NCBI RefSeq assembly: GCF_002091715.1
Contig: NZ_BDAG01000008.1
Location: 112,416-176,415, forward strand
DNA: 64,000 bases
Source: Pseudomonas migulae NBRC 103157
GTDB lineage: Bacteria > Pseudomonadota > Gammaproteobacteria > Pseudomonadales > Pseudomonadaceae
Reading direction: 5' to 3'
A program made the translations under genes and the position numbers. Positions 34,448 to 42,531 of this stretch are shown here, in pieces. The stretch's first letter is position 1; each line of letters starts with the position of its first letter. The notes below the pieces were generated by a model. That model was not told the origin of the DNA. It saw nothing but the letters and a program-made list of their open reading frames with translations, and did not search any database.

Positions 34448-35842
34448 TTATTCGTCGTCGAAGTTGTAGCTACCCGGCGCCAGGTTTTCGAAGCGGGTGT
34501 ACTTGCCGATGAACGCCAGTCGCGACGTGCCGATCGGGCCGTTCCGCTGCTTGCCGATAATGATTTCGGCGATGCCTTTGTGCTCGGTTTCCGGGTGATA
34601 CACCTCGTCCCGGTACACGAACATGATGACGTCGGCATCCTGCTCGATCGCTCCTGATTCCCGGAGGTCGGAGTTGATCGGGCGTTTGTTCGGTCGTTGC
34701 TCCAGGGAGCGGTTGAGCTGTGACAGCGCCACCACCGGGCAATTGAATTCCTTGGCCAGGGCTTTCAAGGAACGGGAGATCTCGGAAATCTCGTTGGTCC
34801 GGTTGTCACCACCGGAACCCGGAATCTGCATCAACTGCAGGTAGTCGATCATGATCAGGGCGACATCGCCGTGTTCGCGCACCAGACGCCGGGTGCGCGC
34901 GCGCATTTCCGAAGGGCTGATACCCGCCGTATCGTCGATGAACAACTTGCGATCGTTAAGCAGGTTGACTGCCGACGTCAGGCGCGGCCAATCGTCGTCA
35001 TCCAGGCGACCGGCACGGACCTTGGTCTGGTCGATACGGCCGAGGGACGAGAGCATACGCATGATCAGCGATTCGCCTGGCATCTCGAGCGAGTACACCA
35101 GCACGCACTTGTCGCTGCGCAACACGGCGTTTTCCACCAGGTTCATCGCAAAGGTGGTTTTACCCATGGACGGACGGCCGGCGACGATGATCAGGTCGGC
35201 TGGCTGCAGGCCGCTGGTTTTCTCGTCGAGGTCGGTGTAGCCGGTCGACAGGCCAGTGATGGCGTTGTCGGTGTTGAACAGGGTGTCGATGCGGTCGATG
35301 GCCTTGGTCAGCAGGTCATTCACGCTCACCGGGCCGCCGGTTTTAGGCCGGGCCTCGGCGATCTGGAAGATCTGTCGTTCGGCTTCGTCGAGAATCTCTT
35401 CAGCGGTGCGGCCTTCCGGGTTGAAGGCGCTGTCGGCAATCTCGGTGGCGATGCCGATCAACTGACGCAACGTCGCGCGCGCGCGAACGATCTGCGCATA
35501 CGCCTTGATGTTGGCGACGGACGGTGTGTTTTTTGCCAACTCGCCGAGGTAACCGAGGCCGCCGACCTGCGAGGTCTGACCTTCCTTGTCCAATTGCTCG
35601 GCAAGGGTCACGACGTCGATCGGGGAGTTCTGGTCGGCGAGCTTGGCGATCGCGCGGAAGATCAGGCGGTGGTCATGCCGATAGAAATCGCCGTCGGAGA
35701 CTTGATCGAGCACGCGTTCCCAGGCGTTGTTGTCCAGCATCAGACCACCGAGCACGGCCTGTTCGGCCTCGATGGAATGCGGCGGCACCTTCAGGGCAGC
35801 GGTTTGCAGATCGTATTGCTCGGGAGCGGAGATATCGTTCAT
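34448..35842 (-). CDS. dnaB: Replicative DNA helicase DnaB
   Basis: A 464-residue hexameric 5'-3' helicase that unwinds DNA at the fork and recruits primase. N-terminal domain 'PPHSIEAEQAVLGGLMLDN', linker, then the RecA-like domain with Walker A 'VAGRPSMGKTTFAMN', Walker B 'VALIMIDYLQLM', 'LSQLNRSLEQRPNKRPINSDLRESGAIEQDADVIMF' including the arginine finger region. No intein. ATG 35842 is preferred over GTG 35848. It lies after rplI, separated by a hairpin, the usual Gammaproteobacterial order. Confidence 0.98.
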   Translation of the reverse strand: MNDISAPEQYDLQTAALKVPPHSIEAEQAVLGGLMLDNNAWERVLDQVSDGDFYRHDHRLIFRAIAKLADQNSPIDVVTLAEQLDKEGQTSQVGGLGYLGELAKNTPSVANIKAYAQIVRARATLRQLIGIATEIADSAFNPEGRTAEEILDEAERQIFQIAEARPKTGGPVSVNDLLTKAIDRIDTLFNTDNAITGLSTGYTDLDEKTSGLQPADLIIVAGRPSMGKTTFAMNLVENAVLRSDKCVLVYSLEMPGESLIMRMLSSLGRIDQTKVRAGRLDDDDWPRLTSAVNLLNDRKLFIDDTAGISPSEMRARTRRLVREHGDVALIMIDYLQLMQIPGSGGDNRTNEISEISRSLKALAKEFNCPVVALSQLNRSLEQRPNKRPINSDLRESGAIEQDADVIMFVYRDEVYHPETEHKGIAEIIIGKQRNGPIGTSRLAFIGKYTRFENLAPGSYNFDDE

Positions 35843-35889
35843 GGCCACTAGGTTTATTCAAGAAAAGCAGGGGGGTTCAGAAAGACAAA

Positions 35890-35918
35890 GGGCACGACCT
35901 GTAAACAGGATCGTGCCC
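35890..35918 (-). terminator. Terminator between rplI and dnaB
   Basis: GGGCACGA-CCTG-TAAA-CAGG-ATCGTGCCC, a 12-bp stem with one internal mismatch, followed on the minus strand by a T-rich run (TTTGTCTTTC). Confidence 0.85.
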
Positions 35919-35963
35919 GATGTTACCGACAAGCACCCGAGGGTGCCAGCCGACAAGTGCTGC

Positions 35964-36410
35964 TTAAGCTGCTACCACGACAACGCGTACGGTGGCTTCA
36001 ACTTCGGCGTGCAGGTGCACGGCTACGTCGAATTCGCCTACGTTGCGGATGGTGCCGTTCGGCAGACGAACTTCGCTTTTAGCAACTTCAACGCCAGAGG
36101 CGGTCAGTGCATCAGCGATGTCGTGAGTACCGATCGAACCGAACAGCTTGCCTTCGTCACCAGCGGTGGCAGTGATAGTCACTTCCAGCTCAGCCAGTTG
36201 GGCGGCACGGCTTTCAGCCGATGCTTTACGGTCTGCTGCGGCTTTTTCCAGCTCAGCGCGACGCTCTTCGAACGCAGCCAGGTTGGCTGGGGTCGCAGCG
36301 GTAGCTTTGCCGTATGGCAGCAGGTAGTTACGACCGTAACCAGCCTTAACGTTCACTTTGTCACCCAGGTTGCCCAGGTTGGTGACTTTTTCCAGAAGGA
36401 TCAGTTGCAT
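35964..36410 (-). CDS. rplI: 50S ribosomal protein L9
   Basis: A 148-residue ribosomal protein. '[36 protein letters not shown]' is the N-terminal 23S rRNA-binding domain, followed by the long central helix (residues 40-75) and the C-terminal domain ('[16 protein letters not shown]'). Normal length. Last gene of rpsF-rpsR-DUF2232-rplI. Confidence 0.98.
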   Translation of the reverse strand: MQLILLEKVTNLGNLGDKVNVKAGYGRNYLLPYGKATAATPANLAAFEERRAELEKAAADRKASAESRAAQLAELEVTITATAGDEGKLFGSIGTHDIADALTASGVEVAKSEVRLPNGTIRNVGEFDVAVHLHAEVEATVRVVVVAA

Positions 36411-36429
36411 GTGAAAATCCTCTTAACTT

Positions 36430-37323
36430 TTAACCTTCACCGTTCGCGTTATCGGGGTCTTTCGACACCAGACGACCGCGAAAATCAATCAGGCTGTCGA
36501 CGATGGCCAGGACCACCAGCAACGGATAGATCAGCTGCATGAACAGCAACAGCGTGACGTACAACCCCACCAGCCAGAACCTGGCCAGTCGCTTTTGCGC
36601 CACCAGCCCGTGAATCAGGGCCAGCCCGGCGAACACCAGCGGTACGCTGCACAACGGCGTCAGCATGGCCATCTGTGGACCGATGTTCGGCCCCAGAAGC
36701 ATGCACGCCAGCAGCAACATCGCTGGTAAAAGCGGGAATCGGATGGCGCGAAACTCGCGACCAAAACCACCCGGGTTGTACAACAACGCCTGCCAGTAGC
36801 GCCCGACAATCAGGCTCAGCACACTGACGATTTGCAACAAGGCCGCAATCAGGCCGGTCAGGACCGGTGCAATCAGGGACGCAAAATGCGCTTGCTCGTC
36901 TACCGACAACTTCTGGTAGACATCACCGAGTAGCGACGGCATGACCTTTATCAAGGCCTGCGCCAGCATCTCGATTTGGGGAGCAAAAGCTGTCCCCAGC
37001 ACCACTGCAAACACCACTCCCATCGCTATGCTGACCAGCAGCACGCGGTTCCAGGACTCGCTTGCGCGCAAAACCAACGCAAGGCTCGAAGACCCCAGCA
37101 GCACCAGAAGTGCCCGTGGGTCGTCGGAGTAAAGCCACCAGATCAACGCCGGCAGCAGTCCCAGAGCAAGTACGCCAAGGGCGTCCTTCAATCCGCGCCG
37201 CAGGAGCACAAGGCATCCGGCGGCAGCACCCAACCAATACAACAACGGCAATGTCGCGCATCCAGCCACTACCAGAGTGGCCTGCATACGGCCGCGCATG
37301 ATGAACTCAGCTAAGGCACGCAT
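36430..37323 (-). CDS. DUF2232 (YybS-like) membrane protein
   Basis: A 297-residue polytopic inner-membrane protein with about eight hydrophobic helices, starting 'MRALAEFIMRGRMQATLVVAGCATLPLLYWLG'. The conserved 'NPGGFGREFRAIRFP' loop follows a helix near residue 185. This family is regularly found inserted between rpsR and rplI in Pseudomonas and Bacillus relatives, yet its function is unknown; possible roles in membrane transport or energy-coupling are speculative. Confidence 0.85.
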   Translation of the reverse strand: MRALAEFIMRGRMQATLVVAGCATLPLLYWLGAAAGCLVLLRRGLKDALGVLALGLLPALIWWLYSDDPRALLVLLGSSSLALVLRASESWNRVLLVSIAMGVVFAVVLGTAFAPQIEMLAQALIKVMPSLLGDVYQKLSVDEQAHFASLIAPVLTGLIAALLQIVSVLSLIVGRYWQALLYNPGGFGREFRAIRFPLLPAMLLLACMLLGPNIGPQMAMLTPLCSVPLVFAGLALIHGLVAQKRLARFWLVGLYVTLLLFMQLIYPLLVVLAIVDSLIDFRGRLVSKDPDNANGEG

Positions 37324-37359
37324 GCTTTCAATCCTTTGCTACGTGTCGACTGCCCGGTC

Positions 37360-37590
37360 TCAGCGGCCGTGGCTGTCGGTGTAGGCCAGCAGGGCCAGGA
37401 AGCGGGCGCGCTTGATAGCGGTGGCCAGCTGACGCTGATAACGTGCTTTGGTACCGGTGATGCGGCTTGGAACGATTTTGCCGGTCTCGGATACGTAAGC
37501 TTTCAGAGTGTTGAGATCTTTGTAATCGATCTCTTTCACGTCTTCAGCGGTGAAGCGGCAGAATTTACGACGACGGAAGAAACGTGCCAT
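37360..37590 (-). CDS. rpsR: 30S ribosomal protein S18
   Basis: A 76-residue ribosomal protein: '[69 protein letters not shown]' is full-length S18. It forms a heterodimer with S6 on the platform. Only one cysteine, so it is not the zinc-ribbon type. Confidence 0.98.
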
Positions 37591-37618
37591 TTGATAGGCT
37601 CCTTAAAAGGTCCGTGGA

Positions 37619-38041
37619 TTACTCGTCAGCGTTATCGCTGTTGTCGCTGTCATCACTATCAGCGCTATCGGCGCCTTCGTGCTCAGGACGGTCGCGACGC
37701 TCACGGCGCTCACTGCGGTTTTCTTCAGCCTTGAGCATCTCGGATTGGCCGGTAACGGCTTCTTCGCGACGGATGACCAGGTTACGGATCACTGCATCGT
37801 TGTAGCGGAAGTTGTCTTCCAGCTCGGCCAGGGCCTTGCCAGTGCACTCAACGTTCAGCATCACGTAGTGAGCCTTGTGAACATTGTTGATTGCGTAGGC
37901 CAGTTGACGACGGCCCCAATCTTCCAGACGGTGGATTTTGCCGCCGTCTTCTTCGATCAGCTTGGTGTAACGCTCAACCATGCCGCCGACTTGCTCGCTT
38001 TGATCCGGGTGGACCAAAAAGATGATTTCGTAATGACGCAT
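37619..38041 (-). CDS. rpsF: 30S ribosomal protein S6 with extended acidic tail
   Basis: A 140-residue ribosomal protein. Residues 1-100 are the standard S6 fold ([18 protein letters not shown]; '[26 protein letters not shown]'; '[14 protein letters not shown]'). Residues 105-140 form a disordered tail that is Arg/Glu-rich, then a run of Asp/Ser/Asn ending in DE. S6 tails are the target of RimK, which adds glutamates in Gammaproteobacteria; the tail here is suitable. First gene of the rpsF-rpsR-DUF2232-rplI operon. Confidence 0.97.
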   Translation of the reverse strand: MRHYEIIFLVHPDQSEQVGGMVERYTKLIEEDGGKIHRLEDWGRRQLAYAINNVHKAHYVMLNVECTGKALAELEDNFRYNDAVIRNLVIRREEAVTGQSEMLKAEENRSERRERRDRPEHEGADSADSDDSDNSDNADE

Positions 38042-38063
38042 GAATGCTCCTTACGGGTTGTAG

Positions 38064-38086
38064 CCTGCCGCTCAAAAGCGGTCAGA
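38064..38086 (-). promoter_or_regulatory. Hairpin in the rpsF leader, possible S6:S18 autoregulatory element
   Basis: Just upstream of the rpsF Shine-Dalgarno site the minus strand reads CTGACCGCTTTTGAGCGGCAG: a CCGC/GCGG stem extended by CTG/CAG around a one-base bulge. Position and a CCG-containing stem recall the known S6:S18 mRNA leader, but I cannot confirm the full motif. Confidence 0.3.
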
Positions 38087-38231
38087 CAAGGAGTGAATGA
38101 CACTTATGGACTTGCTTGCGATAGACACATGCGTGCCTGCCGTCACAGCAAGGGGCGCAATTGTAGAGAAGGGACAGAAGAGGTGCAAGGCAATTGGTGA
38201 TTATTTGAACAACCACCAACAACCCCGCTTC

Positions 38232-38318
38232 TGTAGGAGCCGGCTTGCTGGCGATCCAGGCGACGCGGTCTGTCAGATGGACCGCGTCGCCTGGATCGCC
38301 AGCAAGCCGGCTCCTACA
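38232..38318. repeat. REP pair, family B, with unusually long perfect arms
   Basis: 39-base arms (38232-38270 and 38280-38318) are exact inverse complements separated by 9 bases. Complementarity extends beyond the REP consensus into CCAGGCGACGCGGTC. Confidence 0.95.
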
Positions 38319-38326
38319 AGGGAGTG

Positions 38327-39091
38327 TCAGGGCTTCTTGCCAGTGGCGGCTTTTACGCTGCGCTGGCGCTGAGCCTCGAACAGGCAAACGCCAGTCGCCA
38401 CGGAAACGTTGAGACTGCTGACGCTGCCAGTCATCGGCAGGTGCACCAGATAGTCGCAAAGATCACGAGTCAGGCGACGCATGCCGCTGCCTTCCGCACC
38501 CATGATCAGGATGGTCGGGCCGGTCATATCTTGCTGATACAGGCTCTGCTCAGCCTCGCCCGCCGTACCGACGACCCACAAGCCGCGCTGCTTGAGTTTT
38601 TCCAGGGTGCGCGCCAGATTGGTCACGGCGACCAGCGGAATCACTTCCGCCGCGCCACAGGCGACTTTCCGTACCGTCGGGGTCAGCGTGGCTGACTTGT
38701 CTTTCGGAACGATCACCGCCAGCGCGCCGGCCGCATCGGCCGAACGCAGACATGCGCCAAGGTTGTGCGGATCGGTCACGCCGTCGAGCACCAGCAGCAG
38801 CGGTGCGCCGTCAGTGCGATCGAGCAGCTCGTCGAGCATCGCCTCACCCCAGACCTGGCTCGGACTCACGTCCGCCACCACGCCCTGGTGCACGCCTTCA
38901 ACCCACGCATCCAGCTCGCGACGTTCGGCATTGCCGACGGCTACGCGATTTTCCGCAGCGAGCTGGATCAGCGTCTGAACCCGCGGATCACTGCGGCCTT
39001 CAGCCAGCCAGATCTGCTTGACGCGTTTCGGGTGGTGACGCAGCAATGCTTCTACCGCATGCACGCCGTAGATTTTTTCCAACTGACTCAT
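38327..39091 (-). CDS. rlmB: 23S rRNA (guanosine-2'-O-)-methyltransferase RlmB
   Basis: A 254-residue SpoU-class (SPOUT) methyltransferase that methylates G2251 of 23S rRNA. 'KIYGVHAVEALLRHHPKRVKQIWLAEGR' is the N-terminal L30e-like substrate domain; catalytic motifs 'LDGVTDPHNLGACLRSADAAG', 'ILIMGAEGSGMRRLTRDLCDYLVHLPMTGSVSSLNVSVATGVCLFEA' include the trefoil-knot SAM site. Starts four bases inside the rnr stop (ATGA), so the two RNA-processing genes are coupled. Confidence 0.96.
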   Translation of the reverse strand: MSQLEKIYGVHAVEALLRHHPKRVKQIWLAEGRSDPRVQTLIQLAAENRVAVGNAERRELDAWVEGVHQGVVADVSPSQVWGEAMLDELLDRTDGAPLLLVLDGVTDPHNLGACLRSADAAGALAVIVPKDKSATLTPTVRKVACGAAEVIPLVAVTNLARTLEKLKQRGLWVVGTAGEAEQSLYQQDMTGPTILIMGAEGSGMRRLTRDLCDYLVHLPMTGSVSSLNVSVATGVCLFEAQRQRSVKAATGKKP

Positions 39092-41706
39092 GACTTGGCC
39101 TTAGGTTTACGCGCCCCGCCGCTTTTGGCTGGAGCCGAACCCGCTTTCGGCGGGCCTTTACGATGTTTGCTTGGCTTGCTGCCGGGAGCCTTGTCAGGCG
39201 CCGACCGTCCGGTCTTTCCCCCAGACGCCGCTTTACCACCGCTTTTCGCTTCAGACAGCAACGCCTGCTTCAGTTCGCGGCTTTTGCGCAACTCAGCGTT
39301 TTTCGCTGCAGCGTCGCTCGGGCGATAGGCTTCGACCGCCTTTTCCTTGGCAGGACGACGACCGGTTTTCGCCGACGCCGGCTCAGCAGCCGTCTTGGTC
39401 GCAGGTGCAGCGGTTTCGGTCCCGCGCTTCTTGCGGCCGATCGGTGCGCTGATGGTTTTTTCAGCCATCTCGAAGTCGATCTTGCGCTCATCGAGGTCGA
39501 CGCGCATCACGCGCACTTCAACGGTGTCGCCAAGGCGGAAGCTGCGACCGGTACGCTCACCGGCGAGGCGGTGATGCACAGGATCGAAGTGGTAGTAATC
39601 GCCCGGCAGCGCGGTGACGTGCACCAGGCCTTCGACGTAGATATCGGTCAGTTCGACGAACAGGCCAAAACCGGTCACGGCAGTGATCACACCCGGGAAC
39701 GATTCGCCCACGCGGTCTTTCATGAACTCGCACTTGAGCCAGTTCACCACGTCGCGGGTCGCTTCGTCGGCACGGCGTTCGCTCATCGAGCATTGCTCGC
39801 CGAGCTGCTCCAGCGTCGCCTCGTCGTACGGATAGATGCGCGCTTTCGGAATGGTCATCGCGCCGGCACGGCGAACGTGCGGGGTGTCCATTTTCGAATG
39901 GATGACGCTGCGGATCGCCCGGTGCGTGAGCAAATCCGGGTAGCGGCGGATCGGTGAGGTGAAGTGGGTGTAAGCCTCGTAATTCAGGCCGAAGTGACCC
40001 TGGTTATCAGCGCTGTACACCGCTTGGCTCAACGAACGCAGCATGACGGTCTGGATCAGATGGAAGTCCGGACGGTCCTTGATGCTCGCCAACAAGGCCT
40101 GGTAATCCTTCGGCGACGGGCCATCCTTGCCTTTGTGCAGGGACAGGCCGAGCTCACCGAGGAAGGCGCGCAGTTTTTCCAGACGCTCCGGTGGAGGACC
40201 ATCGTGGACGCGGTACAGCGCAGGAATTTCGTGCTTCTTCAGGAATTCTGCCGTGGCCACGTTGGCCGCCAGCATGCATTCCTCGATCAGCTTGTGCGCG
40301 TCGTTACGAACGGTCGGACGGATTTCGGCAATCTTGCGCTCGGTCCCGAAGATGATCCGGGTTTCCTGCGTTTCGAAATCGATCGCGCCACGTTCGTGAC
40401 GAGCGGCCAGCAGCACTTTGTACAGTGCGTAAAGCTGCTTCAGATGCGGCAGAACGTCGTTGTACTCGCCACGAAGCTGACGCGCCTCGGTGAGTTTCGG
40501 CGTTTCCAGCATCGCGCTGACCTTGTTATAGGTCAGACGAGCATGGGAGTGAATCACCGCTTCGTAGAAGCAGTAGTCGGTCATCTCGCCGGATTTGGAG
40601 ATGGTCATTTCGCAGACCATGGCCAGGCGATCGACGTGCGGGTTCAGCGAGCACAGGCCGTTGGACAGCTGCTCGGGCAGCATCGGCACTACGCGTTCCG
40701 GGAAGTAAACGGAGTTGCCGCGAACCTGGGATTCGTTGTCCAGCGCCGAACCGATCTTCACGTAGCTGGAAACGTCGGCAATCGCCACGTACAACTTCCA
40801 GCCGCCGGAGAACAGACGCAGCTTGCCCGGTTTGGCTTCGCAGTAGACCGCGTCATCGAAGTCGCGTGCATCTTCACCGTCGATGGTCACGAACGGCAGA
40901 TGACGCAGGTCGATGCGCTTCTCTTTGTCTTTCTCTTCGACTTCCGGCTTGAGCTTGGCGGCTTCTTTCAAGACCGCTTCAGGCCAGACGTGCGGAATAT
41001 CGTAAGTGCGCAGGGCGACATCGATTTCCATGCCCGGCGCCATGTAGTTGCCCACGACTTCGACCACGTCGCCTTGCGGCTGGAAGCGTGGCGTCGGCCA
41101 GTGAGTGATCTTCACTTCGACGAATTGACCGATCTGCGCGTTGGCGTTGCGGCCCGGGGTGACCAGCACTTCTTGCTGGATCTTCGGGTTATCGGCAACC
41201 ACGAAGCCGATACCGCCTTCTTCGAAGTAACGGCCGACGATGGTCTCGTGAGCACGGGTTACCACTTCGACGATCATGCCTTCGCGGCGACCACGACGGT
41301 CCAGACCGGAAACACGCGCCAGGGCACGGTCGCCATCGAACACCAGACGCATTTGCGCCGGGCTCATGAACAGATCGTCACTGCCGTCGTCCGGGACCAG
41401 GAAACCGAAGCCGTCACGGTGACCGCTGATGCGGCCCAGGATCAGGTCGAGCTTGTCCACCGGCGCATAAGTGCCGCGACGGGTATAGATGAGTTGAGCG
41501 TCGCGCTCCATGGCGCGCAGGCGGCGGCGCAGGGCTTCGATCTGGTCTTCTGTGGTCAGACCAAACTCTTCGACCAGTTGCTCGCGGTTAGCAGGCGAAC
41601 CCCGATCAGCAAGGTGCTGAAGGATCAGTTCGCGGCTAGGAATAGGGTTTTCATATTTTTCCGCTTCACGAGCGGCCTCGGGATCGAGGGACTGCCAATC
41701 GGCCAT
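39088..41706 (-). CDS. rnr: Ribonuclease R
   Basis: An 872-residue 3'-5' exoribonuclease that degrades structured RNA. Order of domains: N-terminal winged helix (residues 20-80), cold-shock domains (80-220), the RNB catalytic domain with 'VTIDGEDARDFDDAVYCEAKPG' holding the metal-binding aspartates (about 275-295), 'YTHFTSPIRRYPDLLTHRAIRS', then an S1 domain ('FPGVITAVTGFGLFVELTDIYVEGLVHVTALPGDYYHFD') and a Lys/Ala-rich basic tail from about 760 to 872. The tail is long compared with E. coli RNase R. Translationally coupled to rlmB. Confidence 0.97.
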   Translation of the reverse strand: MADWQSLDPEAAREAEKYENPIPSRELILQHLADRGSPANREQLVEEFGLTTEDQIEALRRRLRAMERDAQLIYTRRGTYAPVDKLDLILGRISGHRDGFGFLVPDDGSDDLFMSPAQMRLVFDGDRALARVSGLDRRGRREGMIVEVVTRAHETIVGRYFEEGGIGFVVADNPKIQQEVLVTPGRNANAQIGQFVEVKITHWPTPRFQPQGDVVEVVGNYMAPGMEIDVALRTYDIPHVWPEAVLKEAAKLKPEVEEKDKEKRIDLRHLPFVTIDGEDARDFDDAVYCEAKPGKLRLFSGGWKLYVAIADVSSYVKIGSALDNESQVRGNSVYFPERVVPMLPEQLSNGLCSLNPHVDRLAMVCEMTISKSGEMTDYCFYEAVIHSHARLTYNKVSAMLETPKLTEARQLRGEYNDVLPHLKQLYALYKVLLAARHERGAIDFETQETRIIFGTERKIAEIRPTVRNDAHKLIEECMLAANVATAEFLKKHEIPALYRVHDGPPPERLEKLRAFLGELGLSLHKGKDGPSPKDYQALLASIKDRPDFHLIQTVMLRSLSQAVYSADNQGHFGLNYEAYTHFTSPIRRYPDLLTHRAIRSVIHSKMDTPHVRRAGAMTIPKARIYPYDEATLEQLGEQCSMSERRADEATRDVVNWLKCEFMKDRVGESFPGVITAVTGFGLFVELTDIYVEGLVHVTALPGDYYHFDPVHHRLAGERTGRSFRLGDTVEVRVMRVDLDERKIDFEMAEKTISAPIGRKKRGTETAAPATKTAAEPASAKTGRRPAKEKAVEAYRPSDAAAKNAELRKSRELKQALLSEAKSGGKAASGGKTGRSAPDKAPGSKPSKHRKGPPKAGSAPAKSGGARKPKAKS

Positions 41707-41867
41707 TAGAGAGTTTTCACCTTGTCTATATGCGGGTTAGTTTGGCATAGGCGTAATGAAACGGGAAATTTCAGGCTATGAGAGCCCATCTAAAGCCCTT
41801 TATCGACACCGAAAAGCTTACTTGAATGCCACTGGTAACATTTTTCAGGTTTTTTTGATGCCGGGGG

Positions 41868-41896
41868 TTTACAGTTAAAAAGACGCTCCGTATAGT
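41868..41896 (+). promoter_or_regulatory. Sigma-70 promoter of tRNA-Leu copy 1
   Basis: TTTACA and TATAGT separated by exactly 17 bases, with the tRNA starting 37 bases later and a GC-rich discriminator (GCGCGCC), typical of stringently controlled tRNA promoters. Confidence 0.85.
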
Positions 41897-41932
41897 GCGC
41901 GCCATCGACGACGCACTAGCGCTGCCGATACT

Positions 41933-42019
41933 GCCCAGATGGTGAAATTGGTAGACACGCCAGCTTCAGGTGCTGGTGACCGCAAGGTCGTGGAAGTTCG
42001 AGTCTTCTTCTGGGCACCA
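41933..42019 (+). tRNA. tRNA-Leu (anticodon CAG), copy 1
   Basis: 87 bases including CCA. Acceptor GCCCAGA pairs with TCTGGGC; anticodon stem CCAGC/GCTGG encloses TTCAGGT, giving CAG, which reads CUG, the commonest Leu codon of this genome. A long variable arm marks it as class II. Identical to the copy at 42186. Confidence 0.98.
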
Positions 42020-42058
42020 ATTTCGAGCTTGAGATTAGATCAATTTCAAGGCTCACAC

Positions 42059-42084
42059 AAAAACCCGCGAAAGCGGGTTTTTTG
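42059..42084 (+). terminator. Terminator of tRNA-Leu copy 1
   Basis: AAACCCGC-GAAA-GCGGGTTT followed by TTTTGC. The GAAA tetraloop hairpin recurs after copy 2. Confidence 0.95.
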
Positions 42085-42122
42085 CATTCTAAGCATCTGA
42101 TTTATTAAAACTAAATCAGGGG

Positions 42123-42151
42123 TTTACAGATCAAAATGCTCTCCGTATAGT
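42123..42151 (+). promoter_or_regulatory. Sigma-70 promoter of tRNA-Leu copy 2
   Basis: TTTACA-N17-TATAGT, the same elements and spacing as copy 1, with CTCCG before the -10 also conserved. So promoter, tRNA and terminator were duplicated as one unit. Confidence 0.85.
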
Positions 42152-42185
42152 GCGCCACATCAACAGCGGCAACGCTGAAGATTAT

Positions 42186-42272
42186 GCCCAGATGGTGAAA
42201 TTGGTAGACACGCCAGCTTCAGGTGCTGGTGACCGCAAGGTCGTGGAAGTTCGAGTCTTCTTCTGGGCACCA
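42186..42272 (+). tRNA. tRNA-Leu (anticodon CAG), copy 2
   Basis: 87 bases, identical to copy 1 through CCA. Same anticodon CAG. Its own promoter and terminator make it an independent unit. Confidence 0.98.
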
Positions 42273-42307
42273 ATTCAAATTCAAGGTCACGATCTTGAAT
42301 TTCACAG

Positions 42308-42331
42308 AAACCCGCGAAAGCGGGTTTTTGC
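42308..42331 (+). terminator. Terminator of tRNA-Leu copy 2
   Basis: AAACCCGC-GAAA-GCGGGTTT followed by TTG, matching the terminator of copy 1. Confidence 0.93.
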
Positions 42332-42385
42332 GTTTCTGGCTTTCTAAAAAACAGCCATTACCCCTTACCGAATCAAAGTGCTTTT

Positions 42386-42415
42386 TGTGGCGAGGGGATT
42401 TATCCCTTCGCCACA
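42386..42415. repeat. Inverted repeat, family D
   Basis: TGTGGCGAGGGGATTTATCC and complementary end CTTCGCCACA; same family as 31861-31905 with a shorter stem. Confidence 0.85.
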
Positions 42416-42475
42416 GAGCCTGCACCAAACCCTCTAGCAAAACCCTCTGCGTCCCGCAAGACGCACTTGAGAAAC

Positions 42476-42494
42476 AATATCGTTTATCATTGTT
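42476..42494 (+). promoter_or_regulatory. Possible Fur box upstream of hitA
   Basis: AATATCGTTTATCATTGTT matches the 19-bp Fur consensus (GATAATGATAATCATTATC) at 12 positions by eye, including TATCATT on the right half. It ends 37 bases before hitA, so iron repression is plausible. Confidence 0.5.
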
Positions 42495-42531
42495 GCAAGT
42501 TTTTGCAATGCGACAGTGAGGAACCCTGCGA

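Noticed and set aside
39964..41709. 581-codon open frame opposite rnr
   Set aside because: Same codon-bias artefact; RNase R is unambiguous.
41933..42272. Genomic island att site at tRNA-Leu
   Set aside because: No integrase or partial tRNA 3' repeat follows; the second copy is a full tRNA with its own promoter.
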